Source: Comamonas testosteroni (GTDB taxonomy: Bacteria > Pseudomonadota > Gammaproteobacteria > Burkholderiales > Burkholderiaceae_C). Taken from it: 61,414 nucleotides of DNA. The position numbers were made by a program, and so were the translations under genes. Under the pieces are notes generated by a model. The model saw nothing but the letters and a program-made list of their open reading frames with translations. It ran no database searches and was not told the DNA's origin. The stretch lies in the NCBI RefSeq assembly GCF_003569915.1, contig NZ_KZ984465.1, positions 1 to 61,414 on the forward strand. The letters are read 5' to 3'. Shown here piece after piece: positions 26,469-35,986 of the stretch. How positions within the stretch are numbered: the stretch's first letter is position 1; each line of letters starts with the position of its first letter.

Positions 26469-27269
26469 ATGAATTTATTCAAAACGGGAGCGGACTCTGT
26501 TGCAGATGCAAGTAAAAGTGCAGAGTCAGATGGGGGGAAAGATGGTGTTTTTGATGTCTTCTACAACCCGCCAACCATATGGCCATCATTTCTTGTCGGT
26601 CAGCGTGGGTGCCCGGTTCGGGTGGCGATTGTGGATGCCGATGCGCACTTCACGAATGTGCTGCAGCAGGAATTGACGCAGGACGAGCGTGTCGAGATTG
26701 TCGGCAAGGCCCAGAGCCTCAAGGATGGAAAACGCCTGTGCCGAAGTCTCGAATTCGATGTGCTGCTGCTGGACGTCAATCTGGCCGATGGTTCGGGGTT
26801 TCAGCTTTTGAGCTACATGCAATTGCACAAGTCTTCGGCTCAATCCATCGTGGTGACCGCTATGGACCAGGATGAAAACGTGATCAAGGCCTTGGAAATG
26901 GGAGCCGCAGGCTATCTGGTCAAGCATTCATGGTTTGGAAACTCCGCTCAGGCGATTTTGCAGGTAGCTAACGGAGGCGCTGCAATTGCGCCCCACGTTG
27001 TCAAAAGGTTGATAAAGAGCTTTGATGCCCGGATCCATGAACTGCGCGGCCACTTGGGTGAAAAGCCCAAGCTTGCCGAGCGACTGTCCGAAAGAGAGAA
27101 AGACATTCTGCGTATGGTGGCAGGAGGCTATACCAGCGCAGAAATTGGCAGAAAGCTCGATATCAGCGGCTTGACGGTCAATACGCATGTCAAGAATATC
27201 TACCGCAAGCTGCAGGTCAGATCCAGGGCGCAAGCTGTGAATCACGCCTCCATCTTTGGAATTCTCTGA
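26469..27269 (+). CDS. NarL/LuxR-type response regulator, divergent from the curli-like operon
   Basis: The 266-residue protein has an N-terminal extension of about 45 residues, a receiver domain and a LuxR-type HTH. The receiver has acidic residues in VAIVDADAH, the phospho-acceptor Asp in LLLDVNLADG, a Thr in VVTAMD and the Lys in GYLVKHS. The HTH is LSEREKDILRMVAGGYTSAEIGRKL to LTVNTHVKNIYRKLQV near the C-terminus. ATG 26469 was chosen over a non-ATG start five codons upstream. No kinase gene is adjacent. Position and HTH class resemble CsgD, so it probably controls the divergent fibre operon. Confidence 0.85.
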   Translation: MNLFKTGADSVADASKSAESDGGKDGVFDVFYNPPTIWPSFLVGQRGCPVRVAIVDADAHFTNVLQQELTQDERVEIVGKAQSLKDGKRLCRSLEFDVLLLDVNLADGSGFQLLSYMQLHKSSAQSIVVTAMDQDENVIKALEMGAAGYLVKHSWFGNSAQAILQVANGGAAIAPHVVKRLIKSFDARIHELRGHLGEKPKLAERLSEREKDILRMVAGGYTSAEIGRKLDISGLTVNTHVKNIYRKLQVRSRAQAVNHASIFGIL

Positions 27270-27277
27270 ATACAGTC

Positions 27278-28171
27278 TCAGTTCGCTATCGCGTGCAGAG
27301 GAATATCTTTGTCCTCTGCCAGTTGCATCAGCAGGGCGCAGCTTTGGCGGGCCATGAACTGCGCCACGGCATCATGCGTGGCTGCGCTGCGCATATCGGC
27401 AGCGGAAGAATCCACCAGACCCACAGCTGCGCACAGGCGCTGCGCAAAATGCGGCTCCAGCGCTGCCACGGCCACAATGCCATCCGCGCACGGATAGATG
27501 CGGTAGCCCGCATGTGCGCCGCCCACATCGCCCGTGGGCTGGGTCAGCCCCCAGTGCCAGGGCAGGGCCAGCCACTGCGCAGCCTGGGCCAGCCCCACTT
27601 CCTTGCAGACACCTTTGCCGCTGCGGCTGCTGATCAGCACGGCTTGCAAAACGGCTTCGCTGGCCATCAAGGCTCCCGCCATATCGGCAAACAGACTAGG
27701 GGGCAGGGCGGTGCTGTGCACCAAGCCGGCTTCGGCCTGATAGGTCAGGTCATGGCCGGGCACGTCGGCCAGCGGGCCTTCGCTGCCCACGACGCGAATC
27801 AGTGACAGACGCGGGTAGCGCTGCTGCAGCGCTTCCCAGCCCAGCCCGAGCTTGTTGAGCGCCGAGGGTCGAAACGAGGTCAGCAGCACATCGGTTTGCG
27901 CCAGTTGCTCGTGCAGCAGTGCCTGACCGGCTTCGGTCTTGAGGTCGGCCTGCATGAGCTTGACGCCCTGATGCATCTGCGCAAAGGCACCGGGGCAGTA
28001 CAGGCCCATGGGATCGGCTCCACCACCGCCCGGTGCCATTGGTTCGAGTTTGTGGCAGTCTGCGCCCATGCTGGCGCAGCGCCACAGGGCTGCAGGGCCG
28101 GGCAGGTTGAGTGCCAGGCTGAGAATGCGTGTGCCTTGCAGAGGCAGAAAGTCTGTGGCTGAACCGGTCAT
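27278..28171 (-). CDS. CaiB/BaiF-type (class III) CoA-transferase, short
   Basis: The 297-residue protein starts with LPLQGTRILSLALNLPGPAA, the usual opening of class III CoA-transferases, followed by GADCHKLEP, VLLTSFRPSALNKLGLGW near residue 103 and HDLTYQAEAGLV near 145, where this family normally has its catalytic Asp segment. These enzymes move CoA between acyl-CoA and a free acid, or act as racemases. It is shorter than the typical 360-400 residues, lacking part of the C-terminal half. ATG 28171 follows GGAG. It is divergent from the dioxygenase gene and ends eight bases from the convergent regulator. Confidence 0.82.
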   Translation of the reverse strand: MTGSATDFLPLQGTRILSLALNLPGPAALWRCASMGADCHKLEPMAPGGGGADPMGLYCPGAFAQMHQGVKLMQADLKTEAGQALLHEQLAQTDVLLTSFRPSALNKLGLGWEALQQRYPRLSLIRVVGSEGPLADVPGHDLTYQAEAGLVHSTALPPSLFADMAGALMASEAVLQAVLISSRSGKGVCKEVGLAQAAQWLALPWHWGLTQPTGDVGGAHAGYRIYPCADGIVAVAALEPHFAQRLCAAVGLVDSSAADMRSAATHDAVAQFMARQSCALLMQLAEDKDIPLHAIAN

Positions 28172-28341
28172 GGGCTTTGTCTCCGTGGTTTTGCTTCCGT
28201 TGTAGTGCATGGGCCGGGCAAAGACTGCCACTTTCAGGACAGTCTGTTGCGCCATGGCTGGCACCAATGGCTCTTGCTCTGTGGCAAGCTTGCTCTCTCT
28301 GTAGAACAACATCTCCATCGAGGTGCAGGTGTTTGATTGTG

Positions 28342-29283
28342 ATGCGTCGACGCACGCTTTTATCTCTGGGTGGCGCTGCTGTGGCGGCATCCGGGGGCTG
28401 GATGGCTTATTCCATGACCTCTGTTTCCAACTCCGTACTGCCAGAGCATCTGCTGCAGCAACTCAAGCCCTCACCACGCATGCCTGTGATGTTTGTGGGG
28501 CATGGCAGCCCCATGAATGTGATCGAGGACACGCGCTGGCGTCAAAGCTGGAAGGCGCTGGGCCAGGAGCTGGCGACCAAGGGCATTGCGCCGCAGATGA
28601 TTCTGTGCATTTCCGCCCATTGGCTGACCGAGGACCACTGGGCGCTGACCGGCATGGCGCAGCCGCGCACCATTCATGACTTTGGCGGCTTTCCGCAGGA
28701 GCTGTTTGCCCAGCAATATCCAGCCCCGGGCGCGCCTGAAGTGGCTAAGACGCTGGCGGGCGAGCTGTATTCGACGGTCGATGGCAAGCCTTTGCTCGTC
28801 GATCATGAATGGGGCTTTGACCATGGCACCTGGTCGGTGCTGCTGCCCATGTTTCCCGAGGCCAAAATTCCGGTCCTGCAACTGAGCATGCCTTACGCCC
28901 AGGCGCCTGAAAAGCACTATGAACTGGGCTTGCAGCTGCGCGCCTTGCGTGACCGTGGCGTGCTGATTGTGGGCAGCGGCAATGTGGTGCACAACCTGCG
29001 TGCTTTGCGCCGCGAGGTGGCGGATAACCAGGCGTTTGACTGGGCGCTGCAGTTTGATGCCGATGTGCAGCAGCGCTGGGCCAGTGGCAATCTGGCGGAT
29101 TTGAGCAACTTCCTGGAATGGGGCCCGCAGGCGCGACTGGCGCACCCCACGCATGATCACTATCTGCCCATGCTGTACTCCGCAGGCGCTGTGCTCGAGG
29201 GTGAAGCGCCACGTGTCTTCAACGATGCGTTTCAGTATGGTGCGCTGTCCATGCGCTCGGCCATCTGGGGGCTGCAAGGCTGA
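28342..29283 (+). CDS. DODA-type extradiol dioxygenase with Tat-like signal
   Basis: The 313-residue protein belongs to the LigB-like/DODA (YgiD) dioxygenases, which use a metal bound by His residues. Visible are GHGSPMNVIEDT near residue 54, SAHWLTE near 93, HDFGGFP near 111, EWGFDHGTWSVL near 155 and HPTHDHYLPML near 268. The N-terminus RRRTLLSLGGAAVAASGGW reads as a twin-arginine signal, unusual since YgiD-type enzymes are about 260 residues and cytoplasmic. ATG 28342 was taken as it gives this complete signal. The substrate may be an aromatic catechol or DOPA-like compound, but this is not proven. Confidence 0.85.
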   Translation: MRRRTLLSLGGAAVAASGGWMAYSMTSVSNSVLPEHLLQQLKPSPRMPVMFVGHGSPMNVIEDTRWRQSWKALGQELATKGIAPQMILCISAHWLTEDHWALTGMAQPRTIHDFGGFPQELFAQQYPAPGAPEVAKTLAGELYSTVDGKPLLVDHEWGFDHGTWSVLLPMFPEAKIPVLQLSMPYAQAPEKHYELGLQLRALRDRGVLIVGSGNVVHNLRALRREVADNQAFDWALQFDADVQQRWASGNLADLSNFLEWGPQARLAHPTHDHYLPMLYSAGAVLEGEAPRVFNDAFQYGALSMRSAIWGLQG

Positions 29284-29382
29284 TTTTTGATGAAAACAGC
29301 CTCTAGTCTATATATTAGATAGGCTTGTAGCTATCAAAATTATAGTATGCGAGCAGCGGATTAAAAGTCCGTTGCACCCATG

Positions 29383-29408
29383 AAAAAGGGCTGCATCTGC
29401 AGCCCTTT
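29383..29408. terminator. Bidirectional terminator hairpin
   Basis: AAAGGGCTGCA (29385-29395) pairs with TGCAGCCCTTT (29398-29408) around a short loop, with an A-run on one side and T-run on the other. It lies between the dioxygenase gene and the convergent aminotransferase gene and can serve both. Confidence 0.82.
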
Positions 29409-29442
29409 GTTCTGGATAGGCTCTAAAGCCTGGATCACAGAC

Positions 29443-30639
29443 TTAGATCACCGCAGCGATGGCCTTGCAGACATAGTCGATGTTCTTGCTGTTCAGCGCA
29501 GCCACGCACATACGGCCGGTGTCAGTGCCGTACACGCCGAATTCGGAGCGCAGGCGAACCATTTGCTCCTTGGACAGGCCAGAGTACGAGAACATACCGA
29601 TCTGGGTGGTGATGAAGGACATGTCTTGCTTGACGCCAGCAGCCTTCAGACCGTCCACCAGCTTTTGGCGCATGGCCTTGATGCGCACGCGCATCTCGCC
29701 CAGCTCAGCTTCCCACTGAGCGCGCAGCTCGGGGTTGTTCAGCACGGCAGCCACCACAGCGCCGCCGTGTGTGGGAGGGTTGGAGTAGTTGGTGCGAATG
29801 ACGATCTTCAGCTGCGACAGCACGCGGGCAGCTTCTTCCTTGTCGTTGGCCACCACGGACAGGGCGCCCACGCGCTCGCCGTACAGGCTGAAGCTCTTGG
29901 AGAAGGAGGTGGACACAAAGATGTTCAGGCCAGCGGCCACGAACTTGGCGATCACGGCGCCGTCTTCGGCCAGACCGTGACCAAAGCCTTGGTAGGCCAT
30001 GTCCAGGAAGGCGACCAGACCCTTGGCCTTGACCACTTCAATGACCTTGTCCCACTGAGCGGCAGTGATGTCGTAGCCGGTGGGGTTGTGGCAGCAGGCG
30101 TGCAGCACCACGATGGTGCCAGCCGCAGCAGCGTTCAGGTCGGCCAGCATGCCATCGAAGTTGATGGAGCGGGTGGCTGCGTCGTAGTAGGCATAGGTGC
30201 CCACTTCAAAGCCAGCGTTGGTGAAGATGGCCTTGTGGTTTTCCCAGCTGGGGTTGGAGATCAGCACCTTGGCGTTGGGGCTGATCTTCTTCAGGAAGTC
30301 GGCACCAATCTTCAGGCCACCGGTGCCGCCCACGGCTTGCACGGTGGACACGCGGCCGGACTTGACGACATCGGAGTCAGCGCCGAAGACCAGAGCCTTC
30401 ACGCCGTTGTCGTAAGCAGCAATACCGTCGATGGGCAGGTAACCACGGGCCGTGGGCTTTTCCATCATGGCTTTTTCAGCGGCTTGCACGCATTGCAGCA
30501 GGGGCAGCTTGCCGTTGTCGTCGAAGTACACGCCCACGCCCAGGTTCACTTTGTTGGGGTTGGTGTCAGCAGCAAATTGCTCGTTTAGACCCAGAATAGG
30601 GTCGCGGGGGGCCATTTCGACGGCGGTAAACAGAGACAT
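29443..30639 (-). CDS. Aromatic amino acid / aspartate aminotransferase (class I, PLP)
   Basis: The 398-residue enzyme is a class I PLP aminotransferase of the TyrB/AspC type. It shows NKVNLGVGVYFDDNGKLPLL near residues 29-48, a substrate/PLP segment GTGGLKIGADFL near 105, ACCHNPTGYD near 188, the PLP Lys in SFSKSFSLYGERVG near 248 and the Arg in DTGRMCVAALN near 378. It transfers amino groups from aromatic amino acids, aspartate or glutamate to 2-oxo acids. TyrB-type and AspC-type enzymes cannot be told apart here. It is monocistronic and divergent from uvrB, with the terminator at 29383-29408 downstream. Confidence 0.92.
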   Translation of the reverse strand: MSLFTAVEMAPRDPILGLNEQFAADTNPNKVNLGVGVYFDDNGKLPLLQCVQAAEKAMMEKPTARGYLPIDGIAAYDNGVKALVFGADSDVVKSGRVSTVQAVGGTGGLKIGADFLKKISPNAKVLISNPSWENHKAIFTNAGFEVGTYAYYDAATRSINFDGMLADLNAAAAGTIVVLHACCHNPTGYDITAAQWDKVIEVVKAKGLVAFLDMAYQGFGHGLAEDGAVIAKFVAAGLNIFVSTSFSKSFSLYGERVGALSVVANDKEEAARVLSQLKIVIRTNYSNPPTHGGAVVAAVLNNPELRAQWEAELGEMRVRIKAMRQKLVDGLKAAGVKQDMSFITTQIGMFSYSGLSKEQMVRLRSEFGVYGTDTGRMCVAALNSKNIDYVCKAIAAVI

Positions 30640-30794
30640 GAAAATATCCTTGAGGGATGGAAATAAGTCAGGTCACCCCCAGCTACTGCTCCGAGCGCGC
30701 ATCTTCGATCTCTGCCTGGGCAGATGAGCGAAAAAAAGCATCAGCCTAGGTTAGGCTTGAGGGTAGGTCTGCCATTCTACTCCGCGCTTACCCT

Positions 30795-32882
30795 ATGCGC
30801 CATGGACATGACATCATGCAAGAACAAGATATGACTGCTGAGCCGCAAGGCCGCTTTGTGACGTACCCGGACTCGCCTTTCGAGCTGTTCCAACCCTATC
30901 CCCCTGCAGGTGATCAGCCCACGGCGATCGAGCAATTGGTCGAAGGTGTCAATGACGGCGAGTCCTTCCAGACACTGCTGGGCGTTACGGGCTCGGGCAA
31001 AACCTTCACCATGGCCAATGTGATTGCACGCCTGGGTCGGCCTGCCATTGTGTTTGCCCCCAACAAGACGCTGGCTGCACAGCTGTACTCCGAGTTCAGA
31101 GAGTTTTTCCCCAAAAATGCGGTCGAATACTTCGTCAGCTACTACGACTACTACCAGCCCGAAGCCTATGTGCCCCAGCGCGATCTTTTCATCGAAAAGG
31201 ACAGCGCGATCAACGAGCACATTGAGCAAATGCGCCTGTCCTGCACCAAAAGCATCATGGAGCGGCGCGATGTGATCATTGTCGCCACGGTCTCCGCCAT
31301 TTACGGTATTGGCGAGCCCGAGAGCTACCACCGCATGATCATGACGCTGCGCACGGGTGACACGTTGAACCAGCGCGACGCGATTGCGCAGCTGATTCGC
31401 ATGCAGTATCAGCGCAATGATCAGGACTTCAGCCGTGGCACGTTCCGTGTACGCGGCGACACAATTGACGTATTCCCGGCCGAGCATTCCGAGCTGGCAG
31501 TGCGCATCGAGCTCTTTGACGATGAAGTCGAGAGCCTGCAACTGTTCGACCCGCTCACCGGCCGCGTGCGCCAGAGCATTCCGCGCTTTACCGTCTACCC
31601 CAGCAGCCACTACGTCACGCCGCGCGACAAGGTGCTGGTGGCGGTGGAGACGATCAAGGAAGAGCTGGCCGAGCGTCTCAAGCAACTGGTGGGCATGGGC
31701 AAGCTGGTCGAAGCCCAGCGGCTGGAGCAGCGCACGCGCTTTGATCTGGAAATGCTCAGCGAAGTGGGACATTGCAAAGGCATTGAGAACTACACACGGC
31801 ATTTGTCCGGCTCCAAGCCCGGCGACCCACCCAGCACGCTGACCGACTATCTGCCGCGCGACGCCATCATGTTTCTGGATGAAAGCCACCAGATGATCGG
31901 CCAGCTCAACGCCATGTATAACGGCGACAGGGCGCGCAAGACCACGCTGGTGGAATATGGCTTTCGCCTGCCGTCTGCACTGGACAACCGCCCGCTCAAG
32001 TTCGAAGAGTTCGAGCAGCGCATGCGCCAGGTCGTATTTGTCTCCGCCACGCCTGCAGACTATGAAAAGACCCATACCGGTCAGGTCGTGGAGCAGGTGG
32101 TGCGCCCCACAGGTCTGGTGGACCCCGAGATCGAAGTGCGCCCGGCCATTCATCAAGTCGATGATGTGCTGCAGGAAATCCGCCAGCGTGTGGAGCTGGA
32201 AGAGCGCGTGCTCATCACCACGCTGACCAAGCGCATGGCCGAGCAACTGACCGAGTATCTGACCGACAACGGCGTCAAGGTGCGCTATCTGCACTCCGAC
32301 GTTGATACGGTGGAGCGTGTGGAGATCATCCGCGATTTGCGCCTGGGTGCGTTTGATGTGCTGGTGGGCATCAACCTGCTGCGTGAAGGTCTGGATATTC
32401 CCGAAGTCTCACTGGTGGCGATTCTCGACGCTGACAAGGAAGGTTTTCTGCGGGCCGAGCGCAGCCTGATTCAAACCATTGGCCGCGCGGCGCGTAATGT
32501 TCATGGCAAGGCGATTTTGTACGCCGACCGCATCACGGACTCCATGAAAAAAGCGATTGGTGAGACCGAGCGTCGCCGGGCCAAGCAAACGGCTTTCAAC
32601 GAGGCAAATGGCATTGTTCCCAAGCAGATTGTCAAGAGGGTGAAAGACCTGATTGATGGTGTTTACAGTGAAAAAAGTGGCAAGGAGGCTGATCGCCTGC
32701 AAGACCAAGCCCTACAGCAGGCGCGTGTCGAGGATATGTCGGAGAAAGACATCGCCAAGGAAATCAAGCGTCTTGAGAAACAGATGCTTGAGCATGCAAA
32801 GAGCCTTGAATTCGAGCAGGCGGCCCGTGTGCGCGACCAGCTTTCGCTGCTGAAACAGCAGCTTTTTGGTGCCGCGCCGTAA
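30795..32882 (+). CDS. uvrB: UvrB, excision repair helicase subunit
   Basis: UvrB loads onto damaged DNA with UvrA and recruits UvrC for incision. The 695-residue protein has Walker A GVTGSGKT near residue 56, the beta-hairpin [12 protein letters not shown] near 116, the DExH box as DESHQM near 359, [13 protein letters not shown] near 524 and a C-terminal UVR coiled coil with [21 protein letters not shown] near 665-685. Length fits the family. Start choice is open among ATG 30795, 30816 and 30831; none has a strong ribosome-binding site. I saw no CTGT-N8-ACAG LexA box upstream. The next gene is iscR. Confidence 0.97.
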   Translation: MRHGHDIMQEQDMTAEPQGRFVTYPDSPFELFQPYPPAGDQPTAIEQLVEGVNDGESFQTLLGVTGSGKTFTMANVIARLGRPAIVFAPNKTLAAQLYSEFREFFPKNAVEYFVSYYDYYQPEAYVPQRDLFIEKDSAINEHIEQMRLSCTKSIMERRDVIIVATVSAIYGIGEPESYHRMIMTLRTGDTLNQRDAIAQLIRMQYQRNDQDFSRGTFRVRGDTIDVFPAEHSELAVRIELFDDEVESLQLFDPLTGRVRQSIPRFTVYPSSHYVTPRDKVLVAVETIKEELAERLKQLVGMGKLVEAQRLEQRTRFDLEMLSEVGHCKGIENYTRHLSGSKPGDPPSTLTDYLPRDAIMFLDESHQMIGQLNAMYNGDRARKTTLVEYGFRLPSALDNRPLKFEEFEQRMRQVVFVSATPADYEKTHTGQVVEQVVRPTGLVDPEIEVRPAIHQVDDVLQEIRQRVELEERVLITTLTKRMAEQLTEYLTDNGVKVRYLHSDVDTVERVEIIRDLRLGAFDVLVGINLLREGLDIPEVSLVAILDADKEGFLRAERSLIQTIGRAARNVHGKAILYADRITDSMKKAIGETERRRAKQTAFNEANGIVPKQIVKRVKDLIDGVYSEKSGKEADRLQDQALQQARVEDMSEKDIAKEIKRLEKQMLEHAKSLEFEQAARVRDQLSLLKQQLFGAAP

Positions 32883-32933
32883 GCCTTTTTCCTTGATGCT
32901 GTCGGCCTTATTACGTGAGCACACGCTGTTACC

Positions 32934-32963
32934 CGACAAATTTAATGGGGAATGTGATATACT
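32934..32963 (+). promoter_or_regulatory. Probable iscR promoter
   Basis: CCGACA at 32934-32939 and TATACT at 32958-32963, with an 18-base spacer and a TG two bases before the -10 element, form a good sigma-70 promoter. The gap to the iscR ATG is about 150 bases. An IscR-binding site is expected nearby, but I could not identify a convincing one. Confidence 0.6.
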
Positions 32964-33112
32964 CGCCTCAAACACTCAACAACAAACTTCCCTCACAGAA
33001 GGGCTCTGAACCTAAATACAGGACGGAGTAAGGGCGGAGACTGTGCTTGCCTAGATGAAGCGTAACCAGGCAAGTGTTTCTGTAACGAACAATCCTGACT
33101 GAAGGAGCTCGT

Positions 33113-33649
33113 ATGCGTCTTACGACCAAAGGCCGCTTTGCGGTCACCGCGATGATCGACCTGGCCCTGCGCCAGAACAATGGCCCTGTGACTCTGGCTG
33201 CCATCAGCCAGCGTCAACAGATTTCGCTGTCCTATCTGGAACAGCTCTTCGGCAAGCTGCGTCGCCATGAACTGGTGGAATCCACCCGTGGCCCCGGCGG
33301 CGGCTACACCCTGGCCCGCAAGGCCACAGACATCACTGTCGCTGACATCATTGTCTCGGTGGACGAACCTATCGATGCCACGCAATGCGGCGGCAAGGAA
33401 AACTGTCTGGGCGAAGCTGGCCGCTGCATGACGCACGAGCTGTGGGCCGCACTGAACCAGCGCATGGTGGAGTTCCTGGACTCCGTCACTCTGCAAAAGC
33501 TGGTGGACGAGCAACTGGCCAAGGGCATCCAGATTGAGGACAAGCCCGTGGTGCGCCGTGCCATCTCGACCGCTCCCGTGGTCAAGCCTATCCGTGTGAA
33601 CGCCCCTAACTCGGTGTTCGCTCTGGGCAACGCTTTCGCCAAGTCCTGA
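33113..33649 (+). CDS. iscR: IscR, Rrf2-type Fe-S cluster regulator
   Basis: The 178-residue Rrf2-family regulator senses Fe-S cluster status and represses the isc operon in enterics. It opens with MRLTTKGRFAVTAMIDLAL, has the winged HTH through ISLSYLEQLFGKLRRH, and the cluster-binding Cys set in TQCGGKENCLGEAGRCMTH (residues about 91-109: Cys, Cys, Cys, His). Length is close to the E. coli protein (162) with a 16-residue longer tail. It heads iscS-iscU-iscA; a clear ribosome-binding site (GAAGGAG) precedes ATG 33113. Confidence 0.96.
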   Translation: MRLTTKGRFAVTAMIDLALRQNNGPVTLAAISQRQQISLSYLEQLFGKLRRHELVESTRGPGGGYTLARKATDITVADIIVSVDEPIDATQCGGKENCLGEAGRCMTHELWAALNQRMVEFLDSVTLQKLVDEQLAKGIQIEDKPVVRRAISTAPVVKPIRVNAPNSVFALGNAFAKS

Positions 33650-33837
33650 TGTGTGCGCCGCAGAGCCGGGACGCAAGTCTGGCTTGAAGCGGCAACCTCG
33701 GGCGGCTTGAAAGCTGTCTCCTTTTGTCAGGACAGGGTGGCATGCATGGCTGTGCGGCATGCGCCTTCGTCCGGGTGACACCTTCGGGTGCATCGATTTC
33801 CTCACGATTTGTCAGCCAAGAATTAGACGAGCCAGTC

Positions 33838-35058
33838 ATGGACATGACCCCGCACTTTCCCATTTATCTCGACTACGGCGCCACCACACCCGTGGATCCT
33901 CGCGTAGCCGACGCCATGATCCCCTGGCTGCGTGAGCATTTTGGCAACGCAGCCTCGCGCAGTCACGCCTGGGGCTGGGAAGCCGAAGAAGCTGTCGAGA
34001 AGGCTCGCAAGCAAGTGGCTGACCTGATCGGCGCCGACCCGCGCGAAATCGTCTGGACCAGCGGTGCCACCGAGTCCGACAACCTGGCCATCAAGGGCGC
34101 AGCGCACTTCTACCAGGGCAAGGGCAAGCACCTGATCACCGTGAAGACGGAGCACAAGGCTGTGCTGGACACCATGCGTGAGCTGGAGCGCCAGGGTTTT
34201 GAAGTCAGCTATCTGGACGTCAACGAAAACGGTTTGCTGGATCTGGAAGTGTTCAAGGCAGCGATTCGCCCTGACACCATCCTCGCCAGCGTGATGGCGG
34301 TGAACAACGAAATCGGTGTGGTTCAGGATCTGAACGCCATCGGCGCCATCTGCCGCGAAAAAGGCATCATCTTCCACGTGGACGCAGCGCAGGCCACGGG
34401 CAAGATCGAGCTGGACATGCAGACCATGCCCATCGACCTGATGAGCCTGGCATCGCACAAGACCTATGGCCCCAAGGGCATTGGTGCGCTGTATGTGCGC
34501 CGCAAGCCCCGTGTGCGCCTCGAAGCACAAATGCACGGCGGTGGTCATGAGCGTGGTATGCGCTCGGGCACTCTGGCGACGCACCAGATCGTTGGCATGG
34601 GCGAGGCTTTCCGCATTGCCAAGGAAGAGATGCCCAAGGACCTGGCCCACGCACGTGCACTGCGTGATCGCCTGCTCAATGGCCTGAAGGATCTGGAACA
34701 GGTTTTTGTGAACGGCGACATGGAGCACGGCGTGCCTCATTACCTGAACATGAGCTTCAACTTCGTCGAAGGCGAGTCGCTGATCATGGGTATCAAGGGG
34801 CTGGCAGTGTCCTCCGGCTCGGCTTGCACCTCGGCCAGCCTGGAGCCCAGCTATGTGCTGCGCGCCCTGGGCCGCAGCGATGAACTGGCTCACAGCTCGC
34901 TGCGCATGACTTTTGGCCGTTTCACGACCGAAGAAGAAATTGACTACGCGATCAAATCGATCCGCGAAAACGTGTTGAAGCTGCGTGAACTGAGCCCCCT
35001 GTGGGAGATGTACAAAGACGGCATCGACATCAGCTCTATTCAATGGGCTGCACACTAA
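33838..35058 (+). CDS. iscS: IscS, cysteine desulfurase
   Basis: IscS is a PLP enzyme that releases sulfur from cysteine as a persulfide for IscU. The 406-residue protein has [15 protein letters not shown] at residues 8-22, the PLP Lys in [12 protein letters not shown] near 208, and the active-site loop [21 protein letters not shown] near 325-345 with the catalytic Cys. ATG 33838 is chosen over the upstream frame because it matches the family N-terminus; ATG 33844 is two codons on. It lies 188 bases after iscR and 34 before iscU. Confidence 0.96.
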   Translation: MDMTPHFPIYLDYGATTPVDPRVADAMIPWLREHFGNAASRSHAWGWEAEEAVEKARKQVADLIGADPREIVWTSGATESDNLAIKGAAHFYQGKGKHLITVKTEHKAVLDTMRELERQGFEVSYLDVNENGLLDLEVFKAAIRPDTILASVMAVNNEIGVVQDLNAIGAICREKGIIFHVDAAQATGKIELDMQTMPIDLMSLASHKTYGPKGIGALYVRRKPRVRLEAQMHGGGHERGMRSGTLATHQIVGMGEAFRIAKEEMPKDLAHARALRDRLLNGLKDLEQVFVNGDMEHGVPHYLNMSFNFVEGESLIMGIKGLAVSSGSACTSASLEPSYVLRALGRSDELAHSSLRMTFGRFTTEEEIDYAIKSIRENVLKLRELSPLWEMYKDGIDISSIQWAAH

Positions 35059-35092
35059 GCACAGATTACAAAGAGTTCAAGAGGTAGACACC

Positions 35093-35491
35093 ATGGCTTA
35101 TTCTGAAAAAGTTGTTGACCACTATGAAAACCCTCGCAACGTGGGCTCGTTCGACAAGGGCGATGACTCCGTGGGCACGGGTATGGTGGGCGCTCCTGCC
35201 TGCGGCGACGTGATGAAGCTGCAGATCAAGGTCAACCCCGCTACCGGCGTGATCGAAGATGCACGCTTCAAGACCTATGGCTGTGGCTCCGCCATTGCCT
35301 CGTCTTCTCTGGTGACCGAATGGGTCAAGGGCAAGACGCTGGACGAAGCAGCGGCTCTGAAGAACAGCCAGATCGCTGAAGAGCTGGCTCTGCCTCCCGT
35401 CAAGGTGCACTGCTCCATCCTGGCTGAAGATGCTATCAAGGCTGCAGTGAACGACTATCGCGCTAAGCGCACTGCTACTACGGAAGCCTGA
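35093..35491 (+). CDS. iscU: IscU, Fe-S cluster scaffold
   Basis: IscU is the scaffold on which 2Fe-2S clusters are built and passed on through HscA/HscB. The 132-residue protein has the three cluster Cys (37 in GAPACGDVM, 64 in [11 protein letters not shown] and 107 in HCSIL), the Asp39 that helps cluster release, and the LPPVK motif (residues 100-104) recognised by HscA. It is 34 bases after iscS and four bases before iscA. Confidence 0.97.
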   Translation: MAYSEKVVDHYENPRNVGSFDKGDDSVGTGMVGAPACGDVMKLQIKVNPATGVIEDARFKTYGCGSAIASSSLVTEWVKGKTLDEAAALKNSQIAEELALPPVKVHCSILAEDAIKAAVNDYRAKRTATTEA

Positions 35492-35495
35492 GGCC

Positions 35496-35819
35496 ATGGC
35501 CATCTCGATGACTGAGGCGGCAGCCCGTCACGTGAACCGCTATCTCTCGCGTCGCGGCAAGGGTGTGGGTGTGCGTCTGGGCGTCAAGACCACGGGCTGC
35601 TCTGGCCTCGCATACAAGCTGGAGTATGTGGACGAGGTGCTGCCTGACGATGTGGTGTTCGAAGAGCATGGCATCAAGGTGCTAGTGGACCCCAAGAGCC
35701 TGGCTTATATCGACGGTACCGAGCTGGACTTTGTCCGCGAAGGCCTGAACGAGGGCTTCAAGTTCCATAACCCCAATGAGCGTGATCGTTGCGGGTGTGG
35801 TGAAAGTTTTCGCATCTAA
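35496..35819 (+). CDS. iscA: IscA, A-type Fe-S carrier
   Basis: IscA carries Fe-S clusters to target proteins. The 107-residue protein has the A-type signature with one Cys in [13 protein letters not shown] (about residue 35) and the CGCGESF pair near the C-terminus (about residues 99-105). Sequence and length match the IscA/HesB family. It starts four bases after iscU. The stop is followed at once by the repeat element at 35820-35914. Confidence 0.96.
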   Translation: MAISMTEAAARHVNRYLSRRGKGVGVRLGVKTTGCSGLAYKLEYVDEVLPDDVVFEEHGIKVLVDPKSLAYIDGTELDFVREGLNEGFKFHNPNERDRCGCGESFRI

Positions 35820-35914
35820 CCCCCTGAGGCGCTCCGCGCCTTCCCCCAAGGGGGGACGACGCCCTCGCCGCGAGGCGGCTCTTGCTCGGCGTCTCTCACA
35901 TGGTTTGCGCCAGT
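35820..35914 (+). repeat. Dispersed intergenic repeat, copy 1 (after iscA)
   Basis: This 95-base block begins directly after the iscA TAA with CCCCTGAGGCGC and continues through GGGGGGACGACGCCCTC, the GC-rich CGCCGCGAGGCGG and a GCGCCAGT end. A close copy follows fdx (38819-38933) and a divergent reverse copy follows the ABC permease (about 46068-46153). It contains several short palindromes. Not coding. Confidence 0.82.
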
Positions 35915-35936
35915 CTTTGAGGCACTAAACAACAAG

Positions 35937-35967
35937 GCCGCCGTAGCTATGCTCACGGCGGCTTTTT
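35937..35967 (+). terminator. Intrinsic terminator inside the isc locus
   Basis: GCCGCCGT (35937-35944) pairs with ACGGCGGC (35955-35962) around a ten-base loop, followed by five T. It sits between iscA and hscB, 20 bases before hscB begins, and would end or reduce transcription from the iscR promoter. Confidence 0.82.
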
Positions 35968-35986
35968 ACTTTGAGCGTTTCATTCA

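Noticed and set aside
29380..30588. A 402-codon plus-strand frame opposite the aminotransferase
   Set aside because: The minus-strand product has all PLP aminotransferase motifs; this frame has none.
30640..30794. A LexA-type SOS box before uvrB
   Set aside because: No CTGT-N8-ACAG-like palindrome could be found in this stretch.
30777..32294. A 505-codon minus-strand frame inside uvrB
   Set aside because: It is antisense to a complete UvrB and shows no recognisable motif.
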